Shown here: positions 16,650 to 24,170 of the stretch, one piece after another
How the letters are laid out: each line of letters begins with the position of its first letter
Position numbering within the stretch: the stretch's first letter is position 1
Assembly: GCF_029207565.1 (NCBI RefSeq)
Contig: NZ_JANCMW010000015.1
Location: 1-64,000, forward strand
Origin: Marinobacter iranensis
GTDB taxonomy: Bacteria; Pseudomonadota; Gammaproteobacteria; Pseudomonadales; Oleiphilaceae
Direction: 5' to 3'
DNA: 64,000 nucleotides
Notes under the pieces: model-generated
Database searches by the model: none
What the model was told of the DNA's origin: nothing
Seen by the model: only the letters and a program-made list of their open reading frames with translations
Made by a program: the position numbers and the translations under genes

Positions 16650-18347
16650 TCAGATTACAGGTTTTTCGCGATAGGTTCCCCAAATGCCTTTCAGGGTTTC
16701 AACAATGTCACCCATTGATGCCCCTTCTTTCACCAACTCGATGGTGATAGGCATCAGGTTGACCGACTCGTCCTCGGCCTGCTCTTTAAGCTGCCGGAGC
16801 AGCCTCTGGACCTTTTCCTCATCGCGATTGTCCTTGACCCGGTTCAGGCGCTCAATCTGACGGCGCTCGGTTTCCGGGTCATGGGGATGGGTTTCAATTT
16901 CAACGTCCTCTTCCTCCTGGACGAACATGTTCACTCCGATCACCGGCCTTTCCCCGCTGGCCTTGCGCAGCGCAAAATCGTAGGCGGAATCGGAGATGCC
17001 TCGCTGGAAGTAGCCGTCGTCGATACATTGGAGTGTGCCGCCGAGTTCTTCAACCTCATCAAGGATTTTCCACACTTCCCGCTCAATTTCATCAGTGAGA
17101 TTTTCCACGTAGTAGGAACCGCCCAGTGGGTCCACCACCTGGGTAATGTTGGTTTCGTAGGCGATGATCTGCTGGGTACGCAAGGCTATCCGCATTGCTT
17201 CCTCGGTAGGAATGGCGAATGCCTCGTCCATGCCGTTGGTGTGCAACGACTGCGCACCACCGAGTACGGCAGACAGTGCCTGAAGCGCGGTGCGAATCGG
17301 GTTGATGGTGTACTGCGGCTTGGTCAGGGTTGCCGCTGCGGTCTGGGCGTGGAAACGCAACCGACTGGCTTCGGGTTTGGTGGCACCGAACTTCTCACGC
17401 ATGATCTTGGCATAGACGCGTCTGGCCGCCCGGAACTTGGCAATTTCCTCGAAAAAGTCCGCCTGGCTCACAAAGAAGAACGAGAGCCGGGGGCCGAACT
17501 CATTCACATCCACCCCTGCGTCGATGGCCGTTTTGACGTATTCCATGGTAGTGGCCATGGTGTATGCCACTTCCTGGACAGCGGTCGAGCCGGCTTCCGA
17601 GATGTGATACCCGGAAATATTGATGGCGTTATACCGCTTCATGTTCTCGGAGCCGTACTGGATACAGTCACGGACCAGGCGAACCGAAGGCCGCACCGGG
17701 AATATCCATTCCTTCTGGGCGATGTACTCCTTGAGAATGTCGTTCTGGATGGTGCCCGACAGGTCATTGAGGTCATACCCGCGTTTCTGCGCCAGGGCAA
17801 TGTACATGGCGTAGAGAATCCAGGCTGACGGATTGATGGTCATGGACACGGAGATTTTTGTCAGGTCGATATCGTCAAACAGCTCCTCCATGTCCGCCAG
17901 TGTATCGATGGCGACGCCCTCGCGGCCCACCTCACCCTGGCTCATGGCATGGCTGGAGTCATATCCCATCAGTGTGGGCATGTCGAAGTCGATGGACAGA
18001 CCGGTCTGGCCCTGGGCGATCAGGTATTTGAAACGCCCATTGGTTTCCCTGGCCGTCCCGAAGCCCGCAATCTGGCGCATTGTCCAGTTCCTGCCCCGAT
18101 ACATGGTGGGGTACGGTCCACGGGTGAACGGGTATTGACCGGGGAAGCCAATATCCTCGAAGGCAGTATCTTTAACGTCCAGTGGCGTATACGTGCGCTT
18201 CGTCGGCATGCCGGAGGCGGTGGTGTACTCTGACTGGCTTTCCGGTGCCCGCTTGATAAAAGACGACACTTCGTTCTTTTCCCACTGATCGAACTCTTTT
18301 TCAATATGCTTGAGTGCAGCGGGGTCATACTGGTCAGTGCGATTCAT
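16650..18347 (-). CDS. hcmA: B12-dependent acyl-CoA mutase large subunit, 2-hydroxyisobutyryl-CoA mutase type
   Basis: This 565-aa substrate-binding subunit has the methylmalonyl-CoA mutase TIM-barrel fold but no C-terminal B12 domain, which is encoded separately at 20813-21238. Family blocks include WTMRQIAGFGTA (88-99), GQTGLSIDFDMPTLMGYDS and GGAQSLHTNGMDEA. The substrate-determining positions are Ile93 (Tyr in methylmalonyl-CoA mutase, Phe in isobutyryl-CoA mutase), Gln211 in EYIAQKEW (Arg in methylmalonyl-CoA mutase) and Asp120. These match, with a constant +3 offset, Ile90, Gln208 and Asp117 of Aquincola HcmA as I remember it. The predicted reaction is 2-hydroxyisobutyryl-CoA to 3-hydroxybutyryl-CoA. 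It overlaps the GTPase gene by 14 bp. Other branched acyl-CoA substrates remain possible. Confidence 0.85.
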   Translation of the reverse strand: MNRTDQYDPAALKHIEKEFDQWEKNEVSSFIKRAPESQSEYTTASGMPTKRTYTPLDVKDTAFEDIGFPGQYPFTRGPYPTMYRGRNWTMRQIAGFGTARETNGRFKYLIAQGQTGLSIDFDMPTLMGYDSSHAMSQGEVGREGVAIDTLADMEELFDDIDLTKISVSMTINPSAWILYAMYIALAQKRGYDLNDLSGTIQNDILKEYIAQKEWIFPVRPSVRLVRDCIQYGSENMKRYNAINISGYHISEAGSTAVQEVAYTMATTMEYVKTAIDAGVDVNEFGPRLSFFFVSQADFFEEIAKFRAARRVYAKIMREKFGATKPEASRLRFHAQTAAATLTKPQYTINPIRTALQALSAVLGGAQSLHTNGMDEAFAIPTEEAMRIALRTQQIIAYETNITQVVDPLGGSYYVENLTDEIEREVWKILDEVEELGGTLQCIDDGYFQRGISDSAYDFALRKASGERPVIGVNMFVQEEEDVEIETHPHDPETERRQIERLNRVKDNRDEEKVQRLLRQLKEQAEDESVNLMPITIELVKEGASMGDIVETLKGIWGTYREKPVI

Positions 18348-19314
18348 GAATCGTCTCCTTCATGGCTTTTAACAAGGTCACCGCGGCTCCATGGGGATCC
18401 AGTTCGCGTTGGGTAACCTTCTTGAGCAGCTCTTCGGTTTGCGACCTGCTGTCACGTACAAAATTGTCCCGGACGATTTCTTCGGCCACTTTCACCACCC
18501 GGGTCAATGCAATCTGGCGTCGGCGTTCGGTGATTTCGCCACTGCGTTCCAAGTGTTCCGCGTGGCGATCAATCGCAGCCATCAGTTCGCCGAAACCGGT
18601 GTGCTTTTCAGAACTGGTGGGCACCACCGGTACCCGCCAGATGCCCTCACCCGGCTCCAGGCTCATCATCAGCATGGCCTTGAGTTCCTGGATGGTTCTG
18701 TTGGAGTCCGGCCGGTCCGCCTTGCTCACCACATGGACATCGGCAATTTCCAGCACCCCAGCCTTGATGGCCTGAATGTCGTCGCCCAATCCAGGCGCGT
18801 TGACAACCACGGTGGTGTGGGCAGCGCGCACGATATCGACTTCGTCCTGGCCCACCCCGACTGTTTCGATGAGGACCACGTCGAACCCGCCCGCATCCAG
18901 CAGATCCACCGCATCCAGGGCCGGCCTGGCCAGACCACCCAGGGTTCCCCGGGTGGCCATGCTGCGGATGAACACCCCGGGGTCGGAAACCAGGTCACCC
19001 ATGCGGATGCGGTCGCCGAGGATCGCACCGCCGGAAAACGGGCTTGAGGGGTCGATGGCAACAACGCCCACGGTGCGGCCACTTTTCCGGTATTCATGAA
19101 CCAGTTGTGTAACGAGGGTCGACTTCCCGGCCCCTGGAACACCGGTAATGCCCACCACGTGAGCATTACCGGTGCTCTTGTAGAGTTCGGCCAGGGCCTG
19201 GCGTACATCGGGGTCGCCGCCACTTTCAACCCGGGTGATGAGCCGGGCAATTGCGCGAAGGTGGCCTTCCCGCACCCGTTCAGCCAGTTTCATCGAAGGT
19301 ATGCGGTTAATCAT
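18334..19314 (-). CDS. meaB: MeaB/ArgK-family GTPase chaperone of the acyl-CoA mutase (MeaH)
   Basis: This 326-aa G3E P-loop GTPase protects and reloads B12-dependent mutases. The P-loop is GVPGAGKST (58-66), followed by VAIDPSSPFSGGAILGDRIRM, the DxxG-like ETVGVGQDE and the guanine-specificity motif SKAD. It is embedded in the mutase operon: its end overlaps hcmA and its ATG begins immediately after the ligase stop. Its partner is therefore almost certainly this mutase. The copy linked to HcmAB has been called MeaH in the literature. Confidence 0.92.
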   Translation of the reverse strand: MINRIPSMKLAERVREGHLRAIARLITRVESGGDPDVRQALAELYKSTGNAHVVGITGVPGAGKSTLVTQLVHEYRKSGRTVGVVAIDPSSPFSGGAILGDRIRMGDLVSDPGVFIRSMATRGTLGGLARPALDAVDLLDAGGFDVVLIETVGVGQDEVDIVRAAHTTVVVNAPGLGDDIQAIKAGVLEIADVHVVSKADRPDSNRTIQELKAMLMMSLEPGEGIWRVPVVPTSSEKHTGFGELMAAIDRHAEHLERSGEITERRRQIALTRVVKVAEEIVRDNFVRDSRSQTEELLKKVTQRELDPHGAAVTLLKAMKETIHESH

Positions 19315-20736
19315 CTAGCCTCCCCGCTTCTGGTTGAGGCTCTGGTAAAGGTCCCTGTCGTCAACGACACGCTGCGCCTTGAAGTCGGTACGCGGAAAGG
19401 TATCGGGATCAACCATGACAACCAGAGCACGCACACCCAGCACCCGGCTGAGCTCGGCTTCCACCTTTTCTCCCAGCGCCCTTACGGCATCCGGGCCCTG
19501 GCGTGCGATTTCCCCGTTAAATTCCGCCTGCACAGCCAGCTCGTCCATGGAGCCACCCCGTGAAATGATGATCCGGTGCTCGCCGCCATAACCGGCGAGA
19601 CCTTCGAGCACTTCAGCGATGGCACTGGGATACACATTTTCACCGCGGATCTGGAACATGTCGTCGATCCGGCCGTAGATGCCTTTGGGCAGCCTTGGAT
19701 AGGTGCGACCACAAGGATTGTCTTCCATCACCCAGTGGGTGAGATCGCCGGAGACCATGCGGATCATCGGCTGGGACGTTCGCTCGAGGTGGGTATAAAT
19801 CGGGGTGCCCTGCTCACCATAGGGAACACGGCGGTTGGAATTCGGGTCCGCCACTTCGGTGTAAACGATGTCCTGCCACAACAGCATACCCTCAGTGTCC
19901 GCACTGCCGGAGGCGTGCATCCAGGGCGTCAGTTCGGCCATGGTTCCGCAATCAACCACCTTCGCACCGTAGATATCCTGAATTTTGTCCCGGATGGACG
20001 GAATAGAACCGCCCGGCTCGCCGGAGAAGAACAGCACCTTGATACCGAACTCCCTGGGATCGACCCCTTCCTCTCGGGCCACCTCCGCCAGCCGGAGCGC
20101 ATAGGAGGGCGTGGAATAGAATCCGGCGGGCTTCATCATCCCCAGCCAGGTGACCGCGCGCGCCGTCATGCCGGGAGCGCCAGCGCCAAAGGGAAAAGCT
20201 TTGCAGCCTAAACGTTCGGCGCCGATCAGTGCCCCCCAGGATCCCATGTAAAGACTGAGAATGGCAGCCACAAACACCGTATCACCAGGCCGCAGGCCCA
20301 TGCCCCACATGATGCGGGCATGGTTGTTGGCAATGGTTTCCCAGTCACGGCGGGAAATGCCAAAGGCGGTGGGCCGGCCGGTTGTGCCGGAGGTGCCGTG
20401 GATATGATGGATATCGCTTTCCGGGCAACACAGGTAATCCCCGAATGGCGGGTTTTTAGCCTGGGAATCACGCAACTCCTGTTTGGTAACGACAGGAACC
20501 TCTTCGAAGTCTGCAAGGGTACGGATGTCGTTGGCCTTTATACCGGCCTTGTCCCATTTGCGTTGGTAGAATGGAGAGTGATCGTACGCATAAGCCATCA
20601 CATCCCGGATGCGGGCAACAATCAGCTCATCCCGCTTTTCCGGGTCCATTGTTTCACGGTCCCGGAACCAGTAGGGGCTGGCCGGCTCAGGAAAATAGTC
20701 GTTGCTGTACTTCGGGGGAAAATTCCACTCTTCCAT
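19315..20736 (-). CDS. hcl: Acyl-CoA ligase (AMP-forming), probable 2-hydroxyisobutyrate-CoA ligase
   Basis: This 473-aa adenylate-forming enzyme resembles phenylacetate-CoA ligase in fold. The N-terminal SPFYQRKWDKAGI region, the phosphate loop HGTSGTTGRPT (113-123), YGRIDDMFQIRGENVYPS (hinge and A8 region) and a C-terminal FPRTDFKAQRV lysine are visible. It sits inside the mutase operon, between the small-subunit gene and the GTPase gene. This strongly suggests it makes the mutase substrate; in Aquincola an equivalent ligase activates 2-hydroxyisobutyrate. A phenylacetate role is unlikely because no paa genes are nearby. Substrate is inferred. Confidence 0.82.
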   Translation of the reverse strand: MEEWNFPPKYSNDYFPEPASPYWFRDRETMDPEKRDELIVARIRDVMAYAYDHSPFYQRKWDKAGIKANDIRTLADFEEVPVVTKQELRDSQAKNPPFGDYLCCPESDIHHIHGTSGTTGRPTAFGISRRDWETIANNHARIMWGMGLRPGDTVFVAAILSLYMGSWGALIGAERLGCKAFPFGAGAPGMTARAVTWLGMMKPAGFYSTPSYALRLAEVAREEGVDPREFGIKVLFFSGEPGGSIPSIRDKIQDIYGAKVVDCGTMAELTPWMHASGSADTEGMLLWQDIVYTEVADPNSNRRVPYGEQGTPIYTHLERTSQPMIRMVSGDLTHWVMEDNPCGRTYPRLPKGIYGRIDDMFQIRGENVYPSAIAEVLEGLAGYGGEHRIIISRGGSMDELAVQAEFNGEIARQGPDAVRALGEKVEAELSRVLGVRALVVMVDPDTFPRTDFKAQRVVDDRDLYQSLNQKRGG

Positions 20737-20812
20737 CGGAGACTCCTGATCTTGTTATTGGTTGTCGTCTGAGGAAATCTGTCATGAATGCCCGGCCATT
20801 ACGGTGCCGCAG

Positions 20813-21238
20813 CTATCGGGCACCCCGGTCCGCGACCAATTGCCGGAACGAATCGATGATTTCCTGGGGAGGAGTGTCCTGGAGAAGAATCTTGTGGACG
20901 CCCATCTGGTAGAGCTCTTTGACATCGTCGTCCGGGATTACACCGCCACCGGCAACGATCATGTCTTCGGCTTCCTTCTGTTTCAGGAGCTCCAGTACCT
21001 TGGGGAAGATGTGCATATGCGCGCCCGAGAGCAGGCTGATTCCCAGGATATCCACGTCTTCCTGGATAGCGGCGTCTACTACCTCCTCTGGCGTGCGATG
21101 CAGCCCGGTATAGACCACGTCCATGCCGGCATCCCGCAGCGCACGCGCAACAACCTTTATGCCCCGGTCGTGACCGTCCAGACCGATTTTTGCCAGCATT
21201 ACCCGAATCACAGCTGCGTTATTGTCATTGTTTTGCAT
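20813..21238 (-). CDS. hcmB: B12-binding small subunit of the acyl-CoA mutase
   Basis: This 141-aa stand-alone cobalamin-binding domain carries the lower-axial-ligand motif GLDGHDRG (residues 19-26, with His23 expected to coordinate cobalt). SLLSGAHMHIFPKV and the nucleotide-tail loop VAGGGVIPDDD follow. It is the small partner of the 565-aa large subunit four genes downstream in the same operon. The split arrangement is typical of 2-hydroxyisobutyryl- and isobutyryl-CoA mutases rather than fused methylmalonyl-CoA mutase. It starts 15 bp after the GntR gene, while a 76-bp gap separates it from the ligase gene. Confidence 0.9.
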   Translation of the reverse strand: MQNNDNNAAVIRVMLAKIGLDGHDRGIKVVARALRDAGMDVVYTGLHRTPEEVVDAAIQEDVDILGISLLSGAHMHIFPKVLELLKQKEAEDMIVAGGGVIPDDDVKELYQMGVHKILLQDTPPQEIIDSFRQLVADRGAR

Positions 21239-21253
21239 CGCATTCTCCTTGGT

Positions 21254-21946
21254 TTAGATCGTTGCGCTGCCGCTTCTTTTAAGCGGTTCACGTGAGCTCT
21301 GAATTTCCTGCTGAAGCCACTTTGATGCAGTCTCCACATGCTGCCTCGCAAGCGTTTCAGCGTTCTGCACGTCGCCGGCCAACACCGCGTTGAGTATTGC
21401 CTCGTGCTCTTCCCAAATCTGTTGCTGGTTTTTCTCAACGATGAGAATGTCGCTCATCACTCGTCTTACGTGATTCCAATGGGCTTCCATCGAATCCAGG
21501 ATGAAGGTGTTTCCCGCCAGCTCGTAGATGAAACCGTGAAAGCGCATGTCGGCGTCGATGAGCGCGGGAAGGTCATGAGCCTTTCCTGCCGCGTATCCGT
21601 CAGCAATGATCTCCTCTCCACGCTTCCGCGCTCCGGCATCCGCCCGCCGGGCAGCGAGCCCGGCACTGACCAGGTCGATCCCGCACCGGAATTCGTACAA
21701 CTGCGCCACAAAGCTCTCATCAAGCACCGACACCATCAGGCCCCGACGCCCTACGGCGGACAGGAAGCCATCATCGCGAAGGCGCTGCATGGCCTGGCTC
21801 ACCGGTAATCGTGAGACATCCAGTCTCTCGGCCAGTGTTTCCTGGGTAACCCGCTCACCGGGCTTGAGCAGACCTTCAACGATGGCGTTCACTACCGAAT
21901 CGTAAATAAGCTCCGGCAGATTCTTCTCGGCTTGTATTTTTTTCAT
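21254..21946 (-). CDS. GntR-family (FadR/FCD) transcriptional regulator
   Basis: This 230-aa regulator has an N-terminal winged helix (residues about 10-70; recognition region ETLAERLDVSRLPVSQAMQRL) and an all-helical FCD effector domain. Candidate metal ligands are Asp/His in DADMRFHGFIYELAGN and His in WEEHEAIL and ARQHVE. FCD regulators usually sense organic acids. It is the first gene of the mutase operon, so it probably autoregulates and responds to 2-hydroxyisobutyrate or a derivative. A palindrome overlaps the likely promoter just upstream. Confidence 0.9.
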   Translation of the reverse strand: MKKIQAEKNLPELIYDSVVNAIVEGLLKPGERVTQETLAERLDVSRLPVSQAMQRLRDDGFLSAVGRRGLMVSVLDESFVAQLYEFRCGIDLVSAGLAARRADAGARKRGEEIIADGYAAGKAHDLPALIDADMRFHGFIYELAGNTFILDSMEAHWNHVRRVMSDILIVEKNQQQIWEEHEAILNAVLAGDVQNAETLARQHVETASKWLQQEIQSSREPLKRSGSATI

Positions 21947-22017
21947 TGATCAAACTCCACGACGCATCTCCCTGATTGTCGTTTGCATACAGTATTCACC
22001 ATGTAATACCTGATCAG

Positions 22018-22046
22018 TTTATAATCACATTAGACTTTCGTCTAAT
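22018..22046 (-). promoter_or_regulatory. Candidate promoter and operator of the mutase operon
   Basis: Upstream of the GntR gene the minus strand shows TTAGAC (complement of 22040-22045), a 16-bp spacer and TATAAA (22018-22023), a plausible sigma-70 promoter. A perfect 7-bp palindrome, ATTAGACTTTCGTCTAAT (22029-22046), spans the -35 hexamer. This is a good position for repression by the adjacent GntR protein. The remaining gap to the next gene (22047-22150) shows nothing recognised. Confidence 0.5.
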
Positions 22047-22150
22047 ATTTGAGCATTTCTGCGGCAAAGGGATATTGGCGAGCCCGAGATGACACGGGCC
22101 GTTAGCGAGGGAGAAAGAAGAAAAAGCGGGTTGGAATCAGGAAGCGCTGA

Positions 22151-22738
22151 TCAGTCGCCGCGGGGAGGCTCGAGCAAGTCGATGCCGGCGTCGTAGACCG
22201 CGTTCAGGAAATCCACCAGTACCACGGCAGACAGCCCCCAGATCTGATATCGCTCCCAACGGTAACAAGGAACGTAGAAGGTGTTGTTGAGGAAGTTGAG
22301 TGGGTCCGTGCGCTCGCGATTGTCCTCCAGGAAGAACTCGACCGGCACCCGGAAAATACTTTCGATTTCAGCTGGGTTGGCTGTCAACGGGTGATCGCCG
22401 GGTATAACTCCAACGTATGGAGTTACCAGGATCTGGTGCAATGACATAACCTGGCTGAGGGGAGCAATCAGTTGCACCTGCTCCGGCGGCAACCCGATTT
22501 CCTCATGGGTCTCACGCAAGGCCGTCTCGCCCAGCGAGTGATCTTCCGGATCCCTCCGGCCACCGGGAAAAGACACCTGGCCACGGTGAGTGTTCAGGTT
22601 GGCTGATCTCAGGGTGAATATGATTTCAGGATTTTCGTGATTATCGGTCACGGGTACCAGTACGGCGGCCTCGGGATAATCCAGTGTCAACAAACGGGGT
22701 ACATAACCTGACAGGCGTTTGGTGAGAAGGTCGCGCAA
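22151..22738 (-). CDS. nudL: Nudix hydrolase, CoA pyrophosphatase type
   Basis: This 195-aa Nudix protein of the NudL/YeaB group probably cleaves coenzyme A to phosphopantetheine and 3',5'-ADP. The CoA-specific segment preceding the box reads LNTHRGQVSFPGGRRDP, and the Nudix helix follows (ALRETHEEIGL, ending near residue 83). It is transcribed away from the second Nudix gene, from which a 102-bp divergent region separates it. Confidence 0.9.
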   Translation of the reverse strand: MRDLLTKRLSGYVPRLLTLDYPEAAVLVPVTDNHENPEIIFTLRSANLNTHRGQVSFPGGRRDPEDHSLGETALRETHEEIGLPPEQVQLIAPLSQVMSLHQILVTPYVGVIPGDHPLTANPAEIESIFRVPVEFFLEDNRERTDPLNFLNNTFYVPCYRWERYQIWGLSAVVLVDFLNAVYDAGIDLLEPPRGD

Positions 22739-22840
22739 AACACGGCTCCGTTATGGCTTCTGACTGTTGAATGAGACACAGGTAGCGCAGATAGTTACAC
22801 TTGCTACCATTACACAATTGTCCAGTATACGGTGAAATAG

Positions 22841-23398
22841 ATGAAATACTGCAGCACATGCGGCCACCCTGTCGAACAGCGCATCCCCCAGGGCGACAAT
22901 CGCCATCGCTATGTGTGCACCCGTTGCGAAGCCATACACTACCAGAATCCCCGGATCGTCGCCGGTACCGTCCCGATCTGGGAAGGCCGGATTCTGTTGT
23001 GTCGCAGAGCCATCGAACCCCGTTACGGTTACTGGACACTGCCCGCCGGGTTCATGGAGAACTCGGAAACCACACTCGAAGCCGCCACCCGGGAAACCTG
23101 GGAAGAAGCACTGGCGGAAGTGACAGTGGACAACCTCTACACCATTATTCATGTACCCCACATTGACCAGGTGCACATGTTCTATCGCGCCGCCCTCACC
23201 AACGGGGAATTCGGGGCTGGTGAAGAGTCACTGGAAACGCAGCTGTTTGCGATTGAAGATATCCCCTGGGACGAACTTTCGTTCCCCACCGTTCGCCGCA
23301 CCCTTGAACTGTATGTCGAAGACGTGCAAAAAGAGCACTTCCCGGTGCATGTGGATGACATTCGCTATCGTATGGGCTCCGCAACCGAACGGCGCTAA
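22841..23398 (+). CDS. Nudix hydrolase with N-terminal zinc ribbon
   Basis: This 185-aa protein has a four-cysteine zinc ribbon (C4, C7, C26, C29) followed by a Nudix domain (G70, E76, R84-E85, E88-E89). The last glycine of the canonical box is leucine (WEEALAEV). The arrangement resembles NudC-like proteins but is shorter than NADH pyrophosphatase; substrate is unknown. Its stop overlaps the stop of the convergent NIF3-like gene by 4 bp. Confidence 0.88.
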   Translation: MKYCSTCGHPVEQRIPQGDNRHRYVCTRCEAIHYQNPRIVAGTVPIWEGRILLCRRAIEPRYGYWTLPAGFMENSETTLEAATRETWEEALAEVTVDNLYTIIHVPHIDQVHMFYRAALTNGEFGAGEESLETQLFAIEDIPWDELSFPTVRRTLELYVEDVQKEHFPVHVDDIRYRMGSATERR

Positions 23399-23706
23399 AG
23401 CTCCTCCATCCGGAACACTTCGTAGGCAGGCTCTTCGTAGGGGTGCGCTTTCTTCAAGGCCCGAAGAGCGGCCTGTATAAGGTCGTCCTTACACACCAGT
23501 TCAACGCGGAATTCCTCAACCCGCTCGACCTCTCCGGTCTGGCCGAGAAAAGGCTGACTGCCATCAAGCGGTCGAAACTGGCCCTGGCCCTTACATTGCC
23601 AGGCACAACAATCATAATCCCCAATGCGACCGGCCCCCGTTTCGAACAGGGCGTTCTTGGTGGCTTCGAGATGGCTTTCCGGAACGAAATAACACATCTT
23701 GTACAT
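23395..23706 (-). CDS. Small NIF3/YqfO-like domain protein
   Basis: This 103-aa protein corresponds to the insert domain of YqfO/NIF3 proteins as a stand-alone unit. It has MCYFVPESHLEATKNALFE, GAGRIGDYDCCAW, a QFRPLDGSQPFLG segment and the end KKAHPYEEPAYEVF. I chose the ATG at 23706 because AGGGAG lies 10 nt upstream; the longer open frame adds 31 unlike residues. Function is unknown. Confidence 0.85.
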   Translation of the reverse strand: MYKMCYFVPESHLEATKNALFETGAGRIGDYDCCAWQCKGQGQFRPLDGSQPFLGQTGEVERVEEFRVELVCKDDLIQAALRALKKAHPYEEPAYEVFRMEEL

Positions 23707-24102
23707 GGTCTCGAGTCTCCCTGAAACACCGTCGTGCCAGAACGAATTCCTACGCTTCCAGCATCTGCCTGACGGATATTTTTTGTACAGATTAAGCATT
23801 TAGCTACTTACCCACAGAATCTGTGGATAACTCTGGGGAAAGATTTTGGGAACATGCCTCCATCCCCCGGAATTACTGCACTTTCGTTAAATTGGCGACA
23901 AATTCACCTACTTCATTAAATTCTTTTATTTCAATAAGTTATGGTTGTCGAGCAAAAAATGAACCCAAACCCAGCGCTTTGTTCACAGAACACACAGCAA
24001 GGCACCAGGAATGTGCATAAACCGTTTGAGTCAAGGGGATTTTCGCACTTATAAACAAAAATTTCCCTTGAAAACCGCTGAAAACTCCCGTCACCAAAAA
24101 CA
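23707..24102. other. AT-rich intergenic region with one DnaA-box-like site
   Basis: This stretch of almost 400 bases between the NIF3-like gene and the purL terminator is clearly more AT-rich than its surroundings and has no convincing gene. It contains a 6-bp palindrome CCACAG-AAT-CTGTGG (23812-23826) whose right half is part of CTGTGGATAA (23821-23830), a consensus DnaA box on the minus strand. No cluster of further DnaA boxes was seen, so an origin is not claimed. Promoters or small RNAs could be hidden here. Confidence 0.5.
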
Positions 24103-24155
24103 AAAAAGCCGGCCCGGGAACAGTCACCTTTATGGTGCATCCGGGCCGGCTTTTT
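24103..24155 (-). terminator. Intrinsic terminator downstream of purL
   Basis: A perfect 15-bp inverted repeat (24103-24117 and 24141-24155) has a GCCGGCCCGG stem and flanking A and T runs on both sides. It therefore ends in a U-run whichever strand is transcribed. It lies 15 bp beyond the purL stop codon. The 23-nt loop contains a smaller CACC/GGTG pairing. Confidence 0.93.
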
Positions 24156-24170
24156 GTCTCTGGTTAAGGC

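Noticed and set aside
16650-18347. Calling the mutase methylmalonyl-CoA mutase
   Set aside because: The substrate-binding Tyr and Arg are replaced by Ile and Gln, the B12 domain is encoded separately, and the neighbouring ligase gene fits 2-hydroxyisobutyryl-CoA mutase better.
23812-23830. A chromosomal replication origin in the AT-rich gap
   Set aside because: Only one perfect DnaA box was found, with no dnaA, dnaN, gidA or parA genes nearby.
23931-24140. Short minus-strand frames of 60-70 codons in the gap before purL
   Set aside because: They run through the terminator, lack ribosome sites and have no family resemblance.
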